Origin: Fodinibacter luteus
Lineage (GTDB): Bacteria > Actinomycetota > Actinomycetes > Actinomycetales > Dermatophilaceae
Assembly: GCF_039541575.1 (NCBI RefSeq)
Contig: NZ_BAABGM010000016.1
Coordinates: 62,001 to 126,000, forward strand
Length of the DNA stretch: 64,000 nucleotides
Direction: 5' to 3'
The notes under the pieces: model-generated
Told to the model about the DNA's origin: nothing
The model's input: only the letters and a program-made list of their open reading frames with translations
Databases searched by the model: none
Made by a program: the position numbers and the translations under genes
Part shown: piece after piece, positions 36,119-45,307 of the stretch
How the letters are laid out: the number at the start of each line of letters is the position of its first letter
Numbering within the stretch: position 1 is the first letter of the stretch

Positions 36119-36868
36119 TCAGCCGACGAGCAGCGCTCCCGCCGCGAAGGCCGAGGCGAGCAGCACCGCCACGTCGAAGGTCCGCTGGCTGATGAGCCGC
36201 ACGGTCGCGTAGCCGAGCAGCCCTCCGACCAGGACGGCCGGCGAGAGCACGAGCGCGCGGACGACGTCGTCGGCGTGGAGCAGCCCGAGCCCGACCGAGA
36301 ACGGCACCTTGGCGAGGTTGACGATGAGGAAGAACCACGCGCTCGTGCCGACGAAGCGGCGCTTGTCGATCCCTGCGGCGGACAGGTAGAGCGTCATGAC
36401 GGCGCCGGCGGCGTTGGCCGTCATCGTCGTGAACCCCATCCCCGACCCGGCCGCCCACGCCGCGGCGGGGTGGCGGTGCACTGTCGAGGGGGCGTCGCCC
36501 GACCGCCACCTGACGCCCAGCTGGAGCAGGAGCAGCACGAGGAGCACCGCCCCGATCGACCGGCGCAGCGCCTCGTCGTCGATGGCCCCCAGGAAGAGCG
36601 TGCCGAGGAGCAGCCCCGGCACGACGGCGGGCAGGAGGCGACGGATCAGCGACCAGTCGGGGTCCCGGCGGTAGTGCCAGCACGCGATGACGTCGCCGAC
36701 GATGAGGATGGTGAGGATCGCCGCCGTGGACTCCTTGGCCGGCATGACGGTGGCGAAGATGGCCACGGCCACCACCGCCAGTCCGCCGAGTGCGGTCTTG
36801 GAGTAGCCGATGACGAGGGCGCCGAGCGCCATCAGGGCCAGGGCGGCCGGACCGGAGGCGAGCTCCAC
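36119..36868 (-). CDS. TSUP/TauE-SafE family membrane transporter
   Basis: A 249-aa inner-membrane protein with about eight hydrophobic helices, in the sulfite/organosulfonate exporter family. The first helix carries LGALVIGYSKTALGG, the TSUP signature, repeated in inverted topology near GMGFTTMTANAAGAVMTLYL. GTG at 36868 is chosen because gaggagg stands just upstream; the open frame extends much further but crosses a divergent promoter. Substrate unknown. Confidence 0.88.
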   Translation of the reverse strand: MELASGPAALALMALGALVIGYSKTALGGLAVVAVAIFATVMPAKESTAAILTILIVGDVIACWHYRRDPDWSLIRRLLPAVVPGLLLGTLFLGAIDDEALRRSIGAVLLVLLLLQLGVRWRSGDAPSTVHRHPAAAWAAGSGMGFTTMTANAAGAVMTLYLSAAGIDKRRFVGTSAWFFLIVNLAKVPFSVGLGLLHADDVVRALVLSPAVLVGGLLGYATVRLISQRTFDVAVLLASAFAAGALLVG

Positions 36869-37033
36869 GCGGGTGCCTCCTCGCGCCGGACCGCATTTTG
36901 TCAGGACGATTGCGAACCATGATGCCGCATGGCGGCCGCCGGGCGAGATGCCGTCCGCGAGGTGTTGCGCGGCGGGGGATGCCGCGTTCATCGGTCCTCG
37001 CCGACCCGCCTTCTGGGAGGCTGGAGCACCCCG

Positions 37034-37080
37034 TTGCGTCCGGCATATTGGGCCAGGGGGCCCCGACATGCCGGACGCAA
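37034..37080. repeat. Palindromic repeat family A, copy A3
   Basis: Perfect 13-bp arms ttgcgtccggcat and atgccggacgcaa around a centre containing ggggcccc. This copy lies between divergent genes, unlike the other family A copies. Confidence 0.9.
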
Positions 37081-37132
37081 GCACCCCCCGGCCGGCGCAC
37101 CGTCGCAGGCCACCACCACCCAGGAGGGCGTC

Positions 37133-38431
37133 ATGGCACCCGAGTCGCCGGCACCGGCCCTCGACCCGTTGGCGGAGCCCGTCGACAGGGTCGGACGGGG
37201 CTTCATCGCCGTCCTCGCGCTGACCAACCTCGGGATCTGGACCGCGTTCTTCACCCCGATCCAGTTCCTCCTCCCGCTCCAGGTGGAGGCGATCGCCCCG
37301 GCATCCAAGGAGTCCAGCCTCGGGGTGGTCGTGGCGGTCGGCGCGTTCGTGTCGCTCGTCGCGAGCCCGCTGGCCGGCGCCTTCTCGGACCGCACGTCCG
37401 CCCGGCTCGGGCGGCGCCGCACCTGGGTGCTGTGGCCGACCCTGGCGGCGGTCGCGGTCCTGGCCCTCATGGGTGGGCTCACGACGATCGGCGGGCTGGT
37501 GCTCGGGTGGGCCCTCGGACAGCTCACCCTCAACGCGTCCTACGCCGCGGTGACCGCGATGCTGCCGGACCAGGCGCCCGTCGCCCAACGGGGCACGGTC
37601 GGTGCCGTCGTCGGGGCCGCGCAGCCACTCGGCGTGATCGTCGGCTCCCTCATCGCGACCCTCGTGCCCGGGGACAACACCGCAGCGGACGGCCAGCGGG
37701 CCCGCTACCTCGTGGTGGCCGTCGTCGTGCTCATGACGGCGGTGCTCTTCGTGGCCAGGATGAGGGACCCACGGCTGGAGCGCGACCGCATCCCAGCCTT
37801 CCACCTGGGGACCTTCAGCCGCGCCTTCTGGGTCAGCCCCCGGGCGCACCCGGACTTCGCGTGGGTCTTCCTCACCCGCTTCCTCGTGATCCTCGGGACC
37901 GCCTTCGTCACGAGCTACCTCCTCTACTTCACCCGTGACGTGCTGGGGAGGTCCCCCGACGAGGCCGGGGACACGGTGGCGGCCATCCTGCAGTTCTACA
38001 TCGTCGCCCTCCTCGTGTCCGCGCTCGTCGCAGGGCCGGTGTCCGACCGGGTGGGCCGGGTCAAGCCGTTCGTCATCGGCGCCTCGCTCGTGTGCGCCGG
38101 GGCGATCCTCGTACTCTCCTTCGCCCGCACCCAGGAGGCCGCCACCGTCGCCGCGGTCATCATGGGAGCCGGCTTCGGCGCGTACACCGCGGTCGACCTC
38201 GCGCTCATCTCGCGAGTGCTGCCCAGTGCCGGGGACCGGGCCCGCGACCTCGGCATCATCAACATCGCGAACGCGCTGCCCCAGGTGCTGGCGCCGCTCG
38301 TCGCGAGTGTCTGGATCACCGCGCTGCGGCCCAGCGGCTATGACGTCGCCTACCAGAGTCTCTACGTCGCCGCCGCGGTCGTCACCGTGCTCGGGGCGGT
38401 GCTCGTCGTCAAGGTCAGGGGGGTGCCGTGA
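37133..38431 (+). CDS. MFS/GPH-like sugar transporter
   Basis: A 432-aa permease with about twelve membrane segments. Loop motifs are FSDRTSARLGRRRTWVLW between helices 2 and 3 and GPVSDRVGRVKPF in the second half, typical of the glycoside/MFS group. The ATG follows aggagggcg. Its stop overlaps the start of the beta-glucosidase gene (GTGA), so the pair probably imports and cleaves a beta-glucoside. Transport of inositol is a less likely alternative given the distance from iol. Confidence 0.87.
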   Translation: MAPESPAPALDPLAEPVDRVGRGFIAVLALTNLGIWTAFFTPIQFLLPLQVEAIAPASKESSLGVVVAVGAFVSLVASPLAGAFSDRTSARLGRRRTWVLWPTLAAVAVLALMGGLTTIGGLVLGWALGQLTLNASYAAVTAMLPDQAPVAQRGTVGAVVGAAQPLGVIVGSLIATLVPGDNTAADGQRARYLVVAVVVLMTAVLFVARMRDPRLERDRIPAFHLGTFSRAFWVSPRAHPDFAWVFLTRFLVILGTAFVTSYLLYFTRDVLGRSPDEAGDTVAAILQFYIVALLVSALVAGPVSDRVGRVKPFVIGASLVCAGAILVLSFARTQEAATVAAVIMGAGFGAYTAVDLALISRVLPSAGDRARDLGIINIANALPQVLAPLVASVWITALRPSGYDVAYQSLYVAAAVVTVLGAVLVVKVRGVP

Positions 38432-39804
38432 ACCCGGGCGAGCTGGCTGACCTCGCCGCCCTCGGGCCCGACTTCACCTGGGGCGTCGCCACGGCCGCCT
38501 TCCAGATCGAGGGCTCGCCCACCGCCGACGGCAAGGGCCCGTCCATCTGGGACACCTTCACCCATCAGCGCGACCGCCACGGCCGGACCCCGGTCAAGGA
38601 CGGCAGCACCGCCGACGTCGCCACCGACTCCTACCGGCGCTACGCCGAGGACATCGCCCTCGTCAAGGCCCTCGGGTTCGGTGCCTACCGCTTCTCCCTG
38701 TCCTGGCCCCGGATCATGCCGGCCGGCATCCGCCCGGTGAACCGGCGAGGGCTCGACCACTACGCCCGCGTCGTCGACGCCTGCCTCGAGGCGGGGGTGG
38801 AGCCGTGGGTGACGCTGTTCCACTGGGACCTGCCGCAGGCCCTGGAGGACCGAGGGGGCTGGACGGCCCGCGACACGGTGCACCGCTACTGCGACTACGT
38901 CACCGTCGTGGCGGAGGCGCTGGGCGACCGCGTCGACCACTGGATGCTCTTCAACGAGCCGCTCAACATCGTCATCTCGGGTCACGTCACCGGGGCGATG
39001 GCCCCGGGACGGCGATCCCTGCCCGCGTACTTCGCTGCGCTGCACCACGTCAACCTCGCCACCGGACTCGGCTCCCGCGCGCTGCGCGCCGCCGACCCGG
39101 ATGCCACCGTCGGCACCACGCACTACCTCAGCCCCCCGATCGGGAGCGGCCCGGGACCGCTCGCCCGCGTGGCCGAGCGGGCTGCGGACGCCGTGCTCAA
39201 CCGGGCCTTCCTCGAGCCGCTGCTCGGCCTGGGCTACCCGTGGCGCGAGTCGCCCCTGCTGCTCGGGGTGCGCCCGTTCATCCGGGACGGCGACACCACG
39301 GATGCCGTCGCCGACCTCGACTTCCTCGGCGTCCAGTACTACACGCGGCTGCGGGCCCCGTTCCTGCCGATCCCCGGGTTGTGGACCGTCCCTCGGTTCG
39401 GTGGCGCGGAGCACGGGCACGAGCTCACCTCCCTGGGCTGGGAGATCATTCCCGAAGGGCTCGGCCTGGCACTGGACGCGGTGCACGCCTACGGCGCCTT
39501 TCGCAGGATCGTCGTCACCGAGGGCGGCGCCTCGTTCCCCGAGCAGCTCGTCAGCGGCCGCGTCCACGACCACCGTCGCATCGACTACTACGCGCGCCAC
39601 CTCGCGCAGGTCGCCGCGGCCCGGGCCCGGGGCGTCCCCGTGGACGGCTACTTCGCGTGGTCGCTCCTCGACAACTTCGAGTGGGCGGAGGGACTCACCC
39701 CGCGGTTCGGCCTCGTGCACGTCGACTTCGAGACGCAGGCGCGCACCATCAAGGACTCCGGCTACTGGTTCGCCGAGCAGCTCGGTGGCTCGGCCCACCC
39801 CTGA
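38428..39804 (+). CDS. GH1 family beta-glucosidase
   Basis: A retaining glycosidase with a TIM barrel, cytoplasmic (no signal peptide). The GH1 N-terminal signature is FTWGVATAAFQIEGS. The acid/base Glu is in LFNEPLN (E177) and the nucleophile in VVTEGGASF (E365), where the usual TENG reads TEGG. The late segment YFAWSLLDNFEWAEG is diagnostic. The 458-aa length is normal. It is translationally coupled to the upstream transporter gene and followed by a family A palindrome. Confidence 0.95.
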   Translation: MNPGELADLAALGPDFTWGVATAAFQIEGSPTADGKGPSIWDTFTHQRDRHGRTPVKDGSTADVATDSYRRYAEDIALVKALGFGAYRFSLSWPRIMPAGIRPVNRRGLDHYARVVDACLEAGVEPWVTLFHWDLPQALEDRGGWTARDTVHRYCDYVTVVAEALGDRVDHWMLFNEPLNIVISGHVTGAMAPGRRSLPAYFAALHHVNLATGLGSRALRAADPDATVGTTHYLSPPIGSGPGPLARVAERAADAVLNRAFLEPLLGLGYPWRESPLLLGVRPFIRDGDTTDAVADLDFLGVQYYTRLRAPFLPIPGLWTVPRFGGAEHGHELTSLGWEIIPEGLGLALDAVHAYGAFRRIVVTEGGASFPEQLVSGRVHDHRRIDYYARHLAQVAAARARGVPVDGYFAWSLLDNFEWAEGLTPRFGLVHVDFETQARTIKDSGYWFAEQLGGSAHP

Positions 39805-39811
39805 CCCCGTA

Positions 39812-39855
39812 GCGTCCGGCACCTTGGGGGTTGCAGGGCCCAACCTGCCGGACGC
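39812..39855. repeat. Palindromic repeat family A, copy A4
   Basis: Same outer arms (gcgtccggca/tgccggacgc) as A1-A3, placed between convergent GH1 and desaturase genes. Copies A1 and A4 are both preceded by the stop-containing string cctgaccccgt. Confidence 0.88.
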
Positions 39856-39861
39856 AAGCGG

Positions 39862-41199
39862 TCAGAACCGGCCGAGGGACTTCTTCTTCCACGCCTTCTT
39901 CAGCGACAGGCGCACGATGTCGCGGCGGCGGCGGCCCTCGACCTGGTTCGGGAGCGAGAGCTGCACGACCTTCCAGTACACCGAGGCCGCCTGCTTGGCG
40001 AGGTTGCCCTCGACGTACGGCAGGTCGTGGCGCTCCATGAGGTCCTTGACCCGGGGGGCGATCTCGGCGTAGCGGTTGCTCGGCATGTCCGGGTAGAGGT
40101 GGTGCTCGATCTGGTGGCTGAGGTTGCCGGTCATGACGTGCATCGCCGGCGAACCGCTGATGTTGCCCGAGCCGAGCATCTGGCGCAGGTACCACTCGCC
40201 GCGGGTCTCACCGTCGATCGACGTCTTCTCGAAGGTCGCGATGCCGGGTGGGAAGTGGCCGCAGATGATGACGGTGTTCGTCCACACGTTGCGCACGAGG
40301 TTGGCGACGACGTTCGCGGTGAGCGTCGTGCGCGCCGACCCGGTGAAGGTGGCCGCGGACAGGGCCGGGTGGACGACGTAGTCCTTCGTCGCCTGGCGCT
40401 TGATCTTGTCGACGACCTCGCGCGCGTCGCGCCGGAACTTCGCCTTCTCCTCCTCGCTCATCCGCTTGCGCTTGGCGAGGTAGCCGCCCAGCTCGAGGTC
40501 GTACGCCGCGATCGAGTACTCGAAGAGGAGCGCGTTCCCGACGTGCCAGATGGGCTGGAAGAGGAAGAACGGGCTCCACCGCTGGTCCTCGTCGACACGC
40601 AGGATGCCGTAGCCGAGGTCGTTGTCGCGGCCCAGCACGTTGGTGAAGGTGTGGTGGATCTCGTTGTGGCTGTGCTTCCACTGGCTCGACGGCGAGGCGT
40701 TGTCCCACTCCCACGCGGTCGAGTGGATCTTCGGGTCACGCATCCAGTCCCACTGGCCGTGCATGATGTTGTGGCCGATCTCCATGTTCTCGAGGATCTT
40801 GGCCACGGACAGGCCGGCGGTGCCGATCCACCACGCCGGGCGCACACCCTTGACCTTGACGCCCGAGAACAGCAGCACGGCGCGGCTGCCCATCTCGAGG
40901 TAGCGCTGGACGCGGATGACCTTGCGGATGTAGGCCGCGTCACGAGCGCCGCGGCTGTCCATGACCTCCTTGCGCAGGGCGTCGAGCTCGACGCCGATGC
41001 CCTCGATCTGCTCGGGGGTCAGGTGCGCGGCCGGGTTGGGGCGGCCCGACTTCTTCAAGGCCGGGCGCTGCGGGCGCGGGGTCGCGCTCGTCACCGACAG
41101 GCGCGGGTTGATGCCGTGCGGCTTGGTCGACGCGTGGGTGGCGGCGACGTGGTGCGGCGCGGTGGGGGAGACGGTGTGGCGCTCGGGTGCGAGGGTCAT
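39862..41199 (-). CDS. Acyl desaturase (DesA3-like, membrane-bound)
   Basis: A membrane di-iron fatty acid desaturase of 445 aa. The three His boxes are HNIMH (143-147), HNEIHH (178-183) and HQIEHH (362-367). It resembles mycobacterial DesA3, a stearoyl-CoA delta-9 desaturase. Hydrophobic segments between the boxes form the membrane part; an extended N-terminus of ~60 residues is rich in Pro, Thr and His. The upstream gene encodes its probable electron donor, as with DesA3/Rv3230c. The specificity is inferred from similarity only. Confidence 0.92.
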   Translation of the reverse strand: MTLAPERHTVSPTAPHHVAATHASTKPHGINPRLSVTSATPRPQRPALKKSGRPNPAAHLTPEQIEGIGVELDALRKEVMDSRGARDAAYIRKVIRVQRYLEMGSRAVLLFSGVKVKGVRPAWWIGTAGLSVAKILENMEIGHNIMHGQWDWMRDPKIHSTAWEWDNASPSSQWKHSHNEIHHTFTNVLGRDNDLGYGILRVDEDQRWSPFFLFQPIWHVGNALLFEYSIAAYDLELGGYLAKRKRMSEEEKAKFRRDAREVVDKIKRQATKDYVVHPALSAATFTGSARTTLTANVVANLVRNVWTNTVIICGHFPPGIATFEKTSIDGETRGEWYLRQMLGSGNISGSPAMHVMTGNLSHQIEHHLYPDMPSNRYAEIAPRVKDLMERHDLPYVEGNLAKQAASVYWKVVQLSLPNQVEGRRRRDIVRLSLKKAWKKKSLGRF

Positions 41200-41312
41200 G
41201 GGGGTGTCCTTCCGGGTCTCGCGGGCGGGCGGTCAGGTGGTCCGGGTCTGTCGGTCGTGCAGTGCGCCGTAGCGACATCGCCCAATGGGTCGATCTCGGT
41301 ACGGCAGGTGGG

Positions 41313-42473
41313 CTACAGCTCGAGGTCGCAGGACCCGGCGACGGCGTTGACGCAGGTCTGCACGGGCAGCTCGTCGCCGGGCTCGACGACGGTGACCTCT
41401 CCGGTGCGCAGGTCGCGGATCGCACCCTGGCGCATCGTGACGACGCAGCCGAAGCAGATGCCCATCCGGCATCCGCTCGGCATGAGGACGCCGGCGTCCT
41501 CGCCGGCGTCGAGGATCGGGGTGCCGCCGTCGGCGTCGACGGTGACGTCACTGGCGAGGAAGGTGATCTCCCCGCCCTCGCCGGGTTCGACGAGGGTCGG
41601 ACGGAAGCGCTCGGTGTGCAGCCGGTCGGCGATGCCGGCGCTCGCCCAGTGGGCCTCGGCGGCGTCGAGGAGGCCGGTGGGCCCGCACGTCCACGTCTCG
41701 CGCTCGCGCCAGTCGGGCACGAGGGTGTCGAGCCGCTGCAGGTCGAGCACGCCGTGCTCGTCGTCGAGGTTGAGGGCGAGCGCGAGGCGACCGCTCGCGG
41801 CATACGACTGCAGCTCGCTCGCGAAGATGACGTCGGACGCCGTCGGCGCGCAGTGCACCTGGGCGACGTCGCAGAGCTCGTCGAGGTGGTTGCGCAGCAT
41901 GCCCATGACGGGGGTGATGCCACTGCCCGCGGTGAGGAAGAGGACCTTGGCCGGGGCGGGGCTCGGCAGGGTGAAGTCGCCGGTCGCCTGGTCGAGCATG
42001 ACGAGCGTGCCGGGCCGGGCCCGGGTGACGAGGTGGTTCGAGACCCGGCCGTCGGGGATGGCCTTGGTCGTGATCGCGATGCACCCGGCCGGGATGCCGG
42101 CCGCGGGCGATCCGTCGGCGCGGTGGGTCAGGCTGTAGGCGCGCCAGTGACGCACGCCGTCGATGTCGATGCCGATGCGGATGTACTGCCCGGGCACGTG
42201 GCCGAGCCAGCCGCGCCCGGGACGGATGACGAGGGTGACGGCATCCGCGGTCTCCGGGCGGACGTCGACGATGCGGCCGCGCAGCTCGGCGCCCGAGCGC
42301 AGCGGGTCGATGAGGTCGAGGTAGTCGGCCGGCACGAGCGGGGTGGCGAGCGCCTCGGCGACGCGGCGGGCGCCACGCACGACGCCCCCGAGGGGGCCGG
42401 GGGCGTGGGCGCCGAGGCGGGCACGCGGCATCCCTGCGGCCGGGGTCGGTCGGTCGACGGTGGGTGCACTCAC
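41313..42473 (-). CDS. Flavin/[2Fe-2S] oxidoreductase, electron donor to the desaturase
   Basis: A 386-aa reductase like Rv3230c: FAD-binding domain with WRAYSLTHR, NADPH domain with FLTAGSGITPVMGML and WTCGPTGLLDAAE, then a C-terminal plant-type ferredoxin domain with ligands C335, C340, C343 and C374 (CRMGICFGC). It passes electrons from NADPH to the desaturase encoded 113 bp downstream. The GTG at 42473 is used. Upstream are three 15-bp-phased palindromic sites, a likely operator for both genes. Confidence 0.93.
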   Translation of the reverse strand: MSAPTVDRPTPAAGMPRARLGAHAPGPLGGVVRGARRVAEALATPLVPADYLDLIDPLRSGAELRGRIVDVRPETADAVTLVIRPGRGWLGHVPGQYIRIGIDIDGVRHWRAYSLTHRADGSPAAGIPAGCIAITTKAIPDGRVSNHLVTRARPGTLVMLDQATGDFTLPSPAPAKVLFLTAGSGITPVMGMLRNHLDELCDVAQVHCAPTASDVIFASELQSYAASGRLALALNLDDEHGVLDLQRLDTLVPDWRERETWTCGPTGLLDAAEAHWASAGIADRLHTERFRPTLVEPGEGGEITFLASDVTVDADGGTPILDAGEDAGVLMPSGCRMGICFGCVVTMRQGAIRDLRTGEVTVVEPGDELPVQTCVNAVAGSCDLEL

Positions 42474-42482
42474 ATACGCGAG

Positions 42483-42523
42483 CGTAACCTACGGCAACGT
42501 AACCTACGAAAACGTAACCAACG
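42483..42523 (-). promoter_or_regulatory. Three phased CGTAACCTACG sites, putative operator of desaturase operon
   Basis: CGTA-ACC-TACG is an interrupted palindrome found at 42483-42493 and 42498-42508, with a one-mismatch copy at 42513-42523. The spacing is exactly 15 bp. It lies 10 bp upstream of the reductase start. This looks like a TetR-type repressor site; the regulator is not in the window. Confidence 0.65.
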
Positions 42524-42528
42524 ATCTT

Positions 42529-42643
42529 CCCGCGGAGTCAGGAGCACTCCGCCCGGTCAGGGGCGTACCCGGCCCTGAGCCGGCGAGAACCTCCTGAGCC
42601 GGCGAAAACATCCGGAGCCGCGAGGTGCTGCTGACTCCGCGGG
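42529..42643. repeat. Palindromic repeat family B, copy B1
   Basis: Outer arms cccgcggagtca and tgactccgcggg enclose inner gtcaggg/ccctgag-type segments. It lies between the reductase promoter and the 3' end of the ABC ATPase gene. Confidence 0.85.
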
Positions 42644-42664
42644 AGGCCGCGCACGGCATCCGGC

Positions 42665-44305
42665 TCAGTGGTCCCCGGCCATGAGGCGCCCGATCTCGGT
42701 GCGGTCGGCGCCGCGACCGGGCATCTCCGCGACGACCTTGCCGCCGTGGACGACGGCGATCCGGTCCGACAGCGACAGGATCTCGTCGAGCTCGGCCGAG
42801 ACGAGGAGCACGGCGGCCCCGGCGTCGCGCGCGTCGACGATCCGCCGGTGGATGAACTCGATCGACCCGACGTCGACGCCGCGGGTCGGCTGGGCGGCCA
42901 TGAGCAGCCTGGGCTTGAAGGACATCTCCCGCGCGACGACGACCTTCTGCTTGTTCCCGCCGGACAGCGAGCCCGAGGTCTGGTGCACGCTCGAGGAGCG
43001 GATGTCGAACTCGGTGCGCACCGCCTCGGCGTGCTCCTTGACCTGGTCGAACTGGCGCACCCCGCTCTTGGCGTAGGGCGCCTGGTCGAACTCGTTGAGC
43101 ACGAGGTTGTCGGCGATGGAGTACGAGGCGACGAGCCCGTGCTTCTCGCGGTCCTCGGGGATGTGCCCGACCCCTGCGTGGTGGGTCTGGTACGGGTTGG
43201 CCTTCGTGAGGTCGAGGTCACCGAGGGTCATCGTGCCGGAGACGACCTTGCGCATCCCCGCGAGCGCCTCGACGAGCTCGCGCTGGCCGTTGCCCTCGAC
43301 GCCCGCGACCCCGACGATCTCACCGGCGCGCACGTCGAGGGTGAAGCCGTTGACCGCACCGAGGTCGCGGTCGTCCTTGACGTGGAGGTCGTGGATGCTG
43401 AGCACCGTCTCGGCCGGCGTCGCGTCGGCCTTGTCGATCGACAGGACGACCTCGCGGCCGACCATCATCGTCGCGAGCCCGCGGGCGTCGGTCTCCTTGG
43501 TGTTGACCTCGCCGACGACCGCGCCCTGGCGCAGGACGTAGACCCGGTCGGACACGGCGAGCACCTCGCGCAGCTTGTGCGTGATGAACACGATCGACGT
43601 GCCCGACGCCGCGAGCTCCTTCATGACGCCGAGCAGCTCGTCGGTCTCCTGTGGGGTGAGCACCGCGGTCGGCTCGTCGAGGATGAGCAGGTCGACCTTG
43701 CGCGAGAGCGCCTTGAGGATCTCGACCCGCTGCTGGGTGCCGACCGGGAGGTCCTCGACCTCGGTGTCGGGGTCGACGGGCAGGCCGTGCTTGGCGGACA
43801 GGGTGCGCACCATCTCGCGGGCGCTCTCGAGGTCGAGCATCGTCCCGAGGCGGGTCGGCTCGTGCCCGAGCATCATGTTCTCGGCGACGGTCATGACCGG
43901 CACGAGCTGGAAGTGCTGGTGCACCATGCCGATGCCGCGCAGGATCGCGTCGCGTGGGTCCTTGATCGGGGTCGTGTCGCCCTTGACGCTCACCGTGCCG
44001 GTGTCGGGGGTGATGAGGCCGAAGATCTGGTTGACGAGGGTCGACTTGCCCGCACCGTTCTCGCCGAGCAGCGCGACGATCTCGCCACGGCGCACGTGCA
44101 TCGTGATGTCGCGGTTGGCCTTGACCGTCCCGAAGCTCTTCGACAGCCCGGTGATGTCGAGGAGCACCTCGCCGACGTTGCCCTCGCCGAAGCCGGACTT
44201 CTCCGGGGGCAGCTCGAGCAACGCCTCGTTCGTCACGATGGCCTTGAGGTGATCCGGGTTGGTGTCCGGCGCCGGGCTGGGGTCGTACTCGGGTACTTCG
44301 GGCAT
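42665..44305 (-). CDS. Nucleoside ABC transporter, double ATPase subunit
   Basis: A 546-aa protein with two ABC cassettes, as in NupA/RbsA-type subunits. The first Walker A is LLGENGAGKSTL with the Q-loop near GMVHQHFQL. The signature of the second cassette is SGSLSGGNKQKVVVAREM. The first cassette lacks a clean LSGGQ (LPVGTQQRVEI), typical for BmpA-linked transporters. It overlaps the preceding permease gene by one base. Energises uptake together with two permeases and BmpA. Confidence 0.93.
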   Translation of the reverse strand: MPEVPEYDPSPAPDTNPDHLKAIVTNEALLELPPEKSGFGEGNVGEVLLDITGLSKSFGTVKANRDITMHVRRGEIVALLGENGAGKSTLVNQIFGLITPDTGTVSVKGDTTPIKDPRDAILRGIGMVHQHFQLVPVMTVAENMMLGHEPTRLGTMLDLESAREMVRTLSAKHGLPVDPDTEVEDLPVGTQQRVEILKALSRKVDLLILDEPTAVLTPQETDELLGVMKELAASGTSIVFITHKLREVLAVSDRVYVLRQGAVVGEVNTKETDARGLATMMVGREVVLSIDKADATPAETVLSIHDLHVKDDRDLGAVNGFTLDVRAGEIVGVAGVEGNGQRELVEALAGMRKVVSGTMTLGDLDLTKANPYQTHHAGVGHIPEDREKHGLVASYSIADNLVLNEFDQAPYAKSGVRQFDQVKEHAEAVRTEFDIRSSSVHQTSGSLSGGNKQKVVVAREMSFKPRLLMAAQPTRGVDVGSIEFIHRRIVDARDAGAAVLLVSAELDEILSLSDRIAVVHGGKVVAEMPGRGADRTEIGRLMAGDH

Positions 44306-45306
44306 CACTGGTCTCCCTTGACGTACGGCTGTCCGACGGCCCCCGGTGCCCTCACCCTGCCGGCGGCGATCGCGAGCACGATGATCGTGACGACGAAGGG
44401 GAGCGTGCCCGTGAGCTGCGGCGGGACGTCGATGTTGCCGCTCTGCTGCAGCTGCGAGGCGACGGCGTTGATGAAGCCGAAGAAGATGGCCATGACGAAG
44501 GCCCGCAGCGGCCGCCAGGCACCCATGATCATGATCGCGAGGGCGAGGAAGCCTCGGCCGGCGACCATGTTGCGCTCGAACGACGACGACGCGTCCATCG
44601 ACAGGTAGACCCCCGCACAGCCGGCGAGCGAGCCGGCGAGCGTGACGTTGATGAGGCGCAGGCGCTCGACGTTGATGCCGGCGGTGTCGGCGGCCGACGG
44701 GTACTCGCCGACCGAGCGGGTCCGCAGGCCCCACCGGGTGTGGAACAGCCCGAAGTGCACGGCGAGCGCCGCGACGATCGCGAGCGTCGCGAAGATGCTC
44801 GTGCCCGAGAAGAACACGTCGCCGATGAGCGGGATCATCGACAGCAGCGGCACGTCGAAGCTCGGCATGAGCCCCGGCAGCAGCTTTCCGGGCTGGTAGT
44901 AGAACGACGTGATGCCGGTGGCGATGATGTTGAGCACCACGCCGGCGATGATCTGGTCCATCCGCCACTTCACGGTCGTCCAGGCGAGGAAGCCGCCGAG
45001 GATGAGCCCGCTGCCGATGCCGGACAGGACGCCGACGATGAGCGACCCGCTGTAGGCCGCCGCGAAGAAGCCGGCGAAGGCCGCCACGAGCATCTGTCCC
45101 TCGATGCCGATGTTCACCACGCCCGAGCGCTCGCCGATGACGCCGACGAGGGCGGCGAGGACGAGCGGGATGGCGTAGCCCCACGCCGAGGTGTACATGC
45201 TCGGGGCGATGTCGTTGGCGGCGTAGTAGAAGACGTAGGCCGCGACGAGCACGACCACCGTGACGATGAGCGTCGTGCGGTTCTTGGCGATCCACTCGGT
45301 CGTCAT
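44305..45306 (-). CDS. Nucleoside ABC transporter permease (second)
   Basis: A 333-aa inner-membrane subunit with about nine helices. Start MTTEWIAKNRTT; the conserved segment GERSGVVNIGIEGQMLVAAF is the hallmark of NupC/YufQ-like permeases. It starts 1 nt after the first permease's stop and overlaps the ATPase start, so translation is tightly coupled. Confidence 0.92.
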   Translation of the reverse strand: MTTEWIAKNRTTLIVTVVVLVAAYVFYYAANDIAPSMYTSAWGYAIPLVLAALVGVIGERSGVVNIGIEGQMLVAAFAGFFAAAYSGSLIVGVLSGIGSGLILGGFLAWTTVKWRMDQIIAGVVLNIIATGITSFYYQPGKLLPGLMPSFDVPLLSMIPLIGDVFFSGTSIFATLAIVAALAVHFGLFHTRWGLRTRSVGEYPSAADTAGINVERLRLINVTLAGSLAGCAGVYLSMDASSSFERNMVAGRGFLALAIMIMGAWRPLRAFVMAIFFGFINAVASQLQQSGNIDVPPQLTGTLPFVVTIIVLAIAAGRVRAPGAVGQPYVKGDQ

Positions 45307-45307
45307 G

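Noticed and set aside
36869..37849. Long N-terminal extension of the TSUP transporter
   Set aside because: The added residues are antisense to the MFS gene; a good Shine-Dalgarno and GTG exist at 36868.
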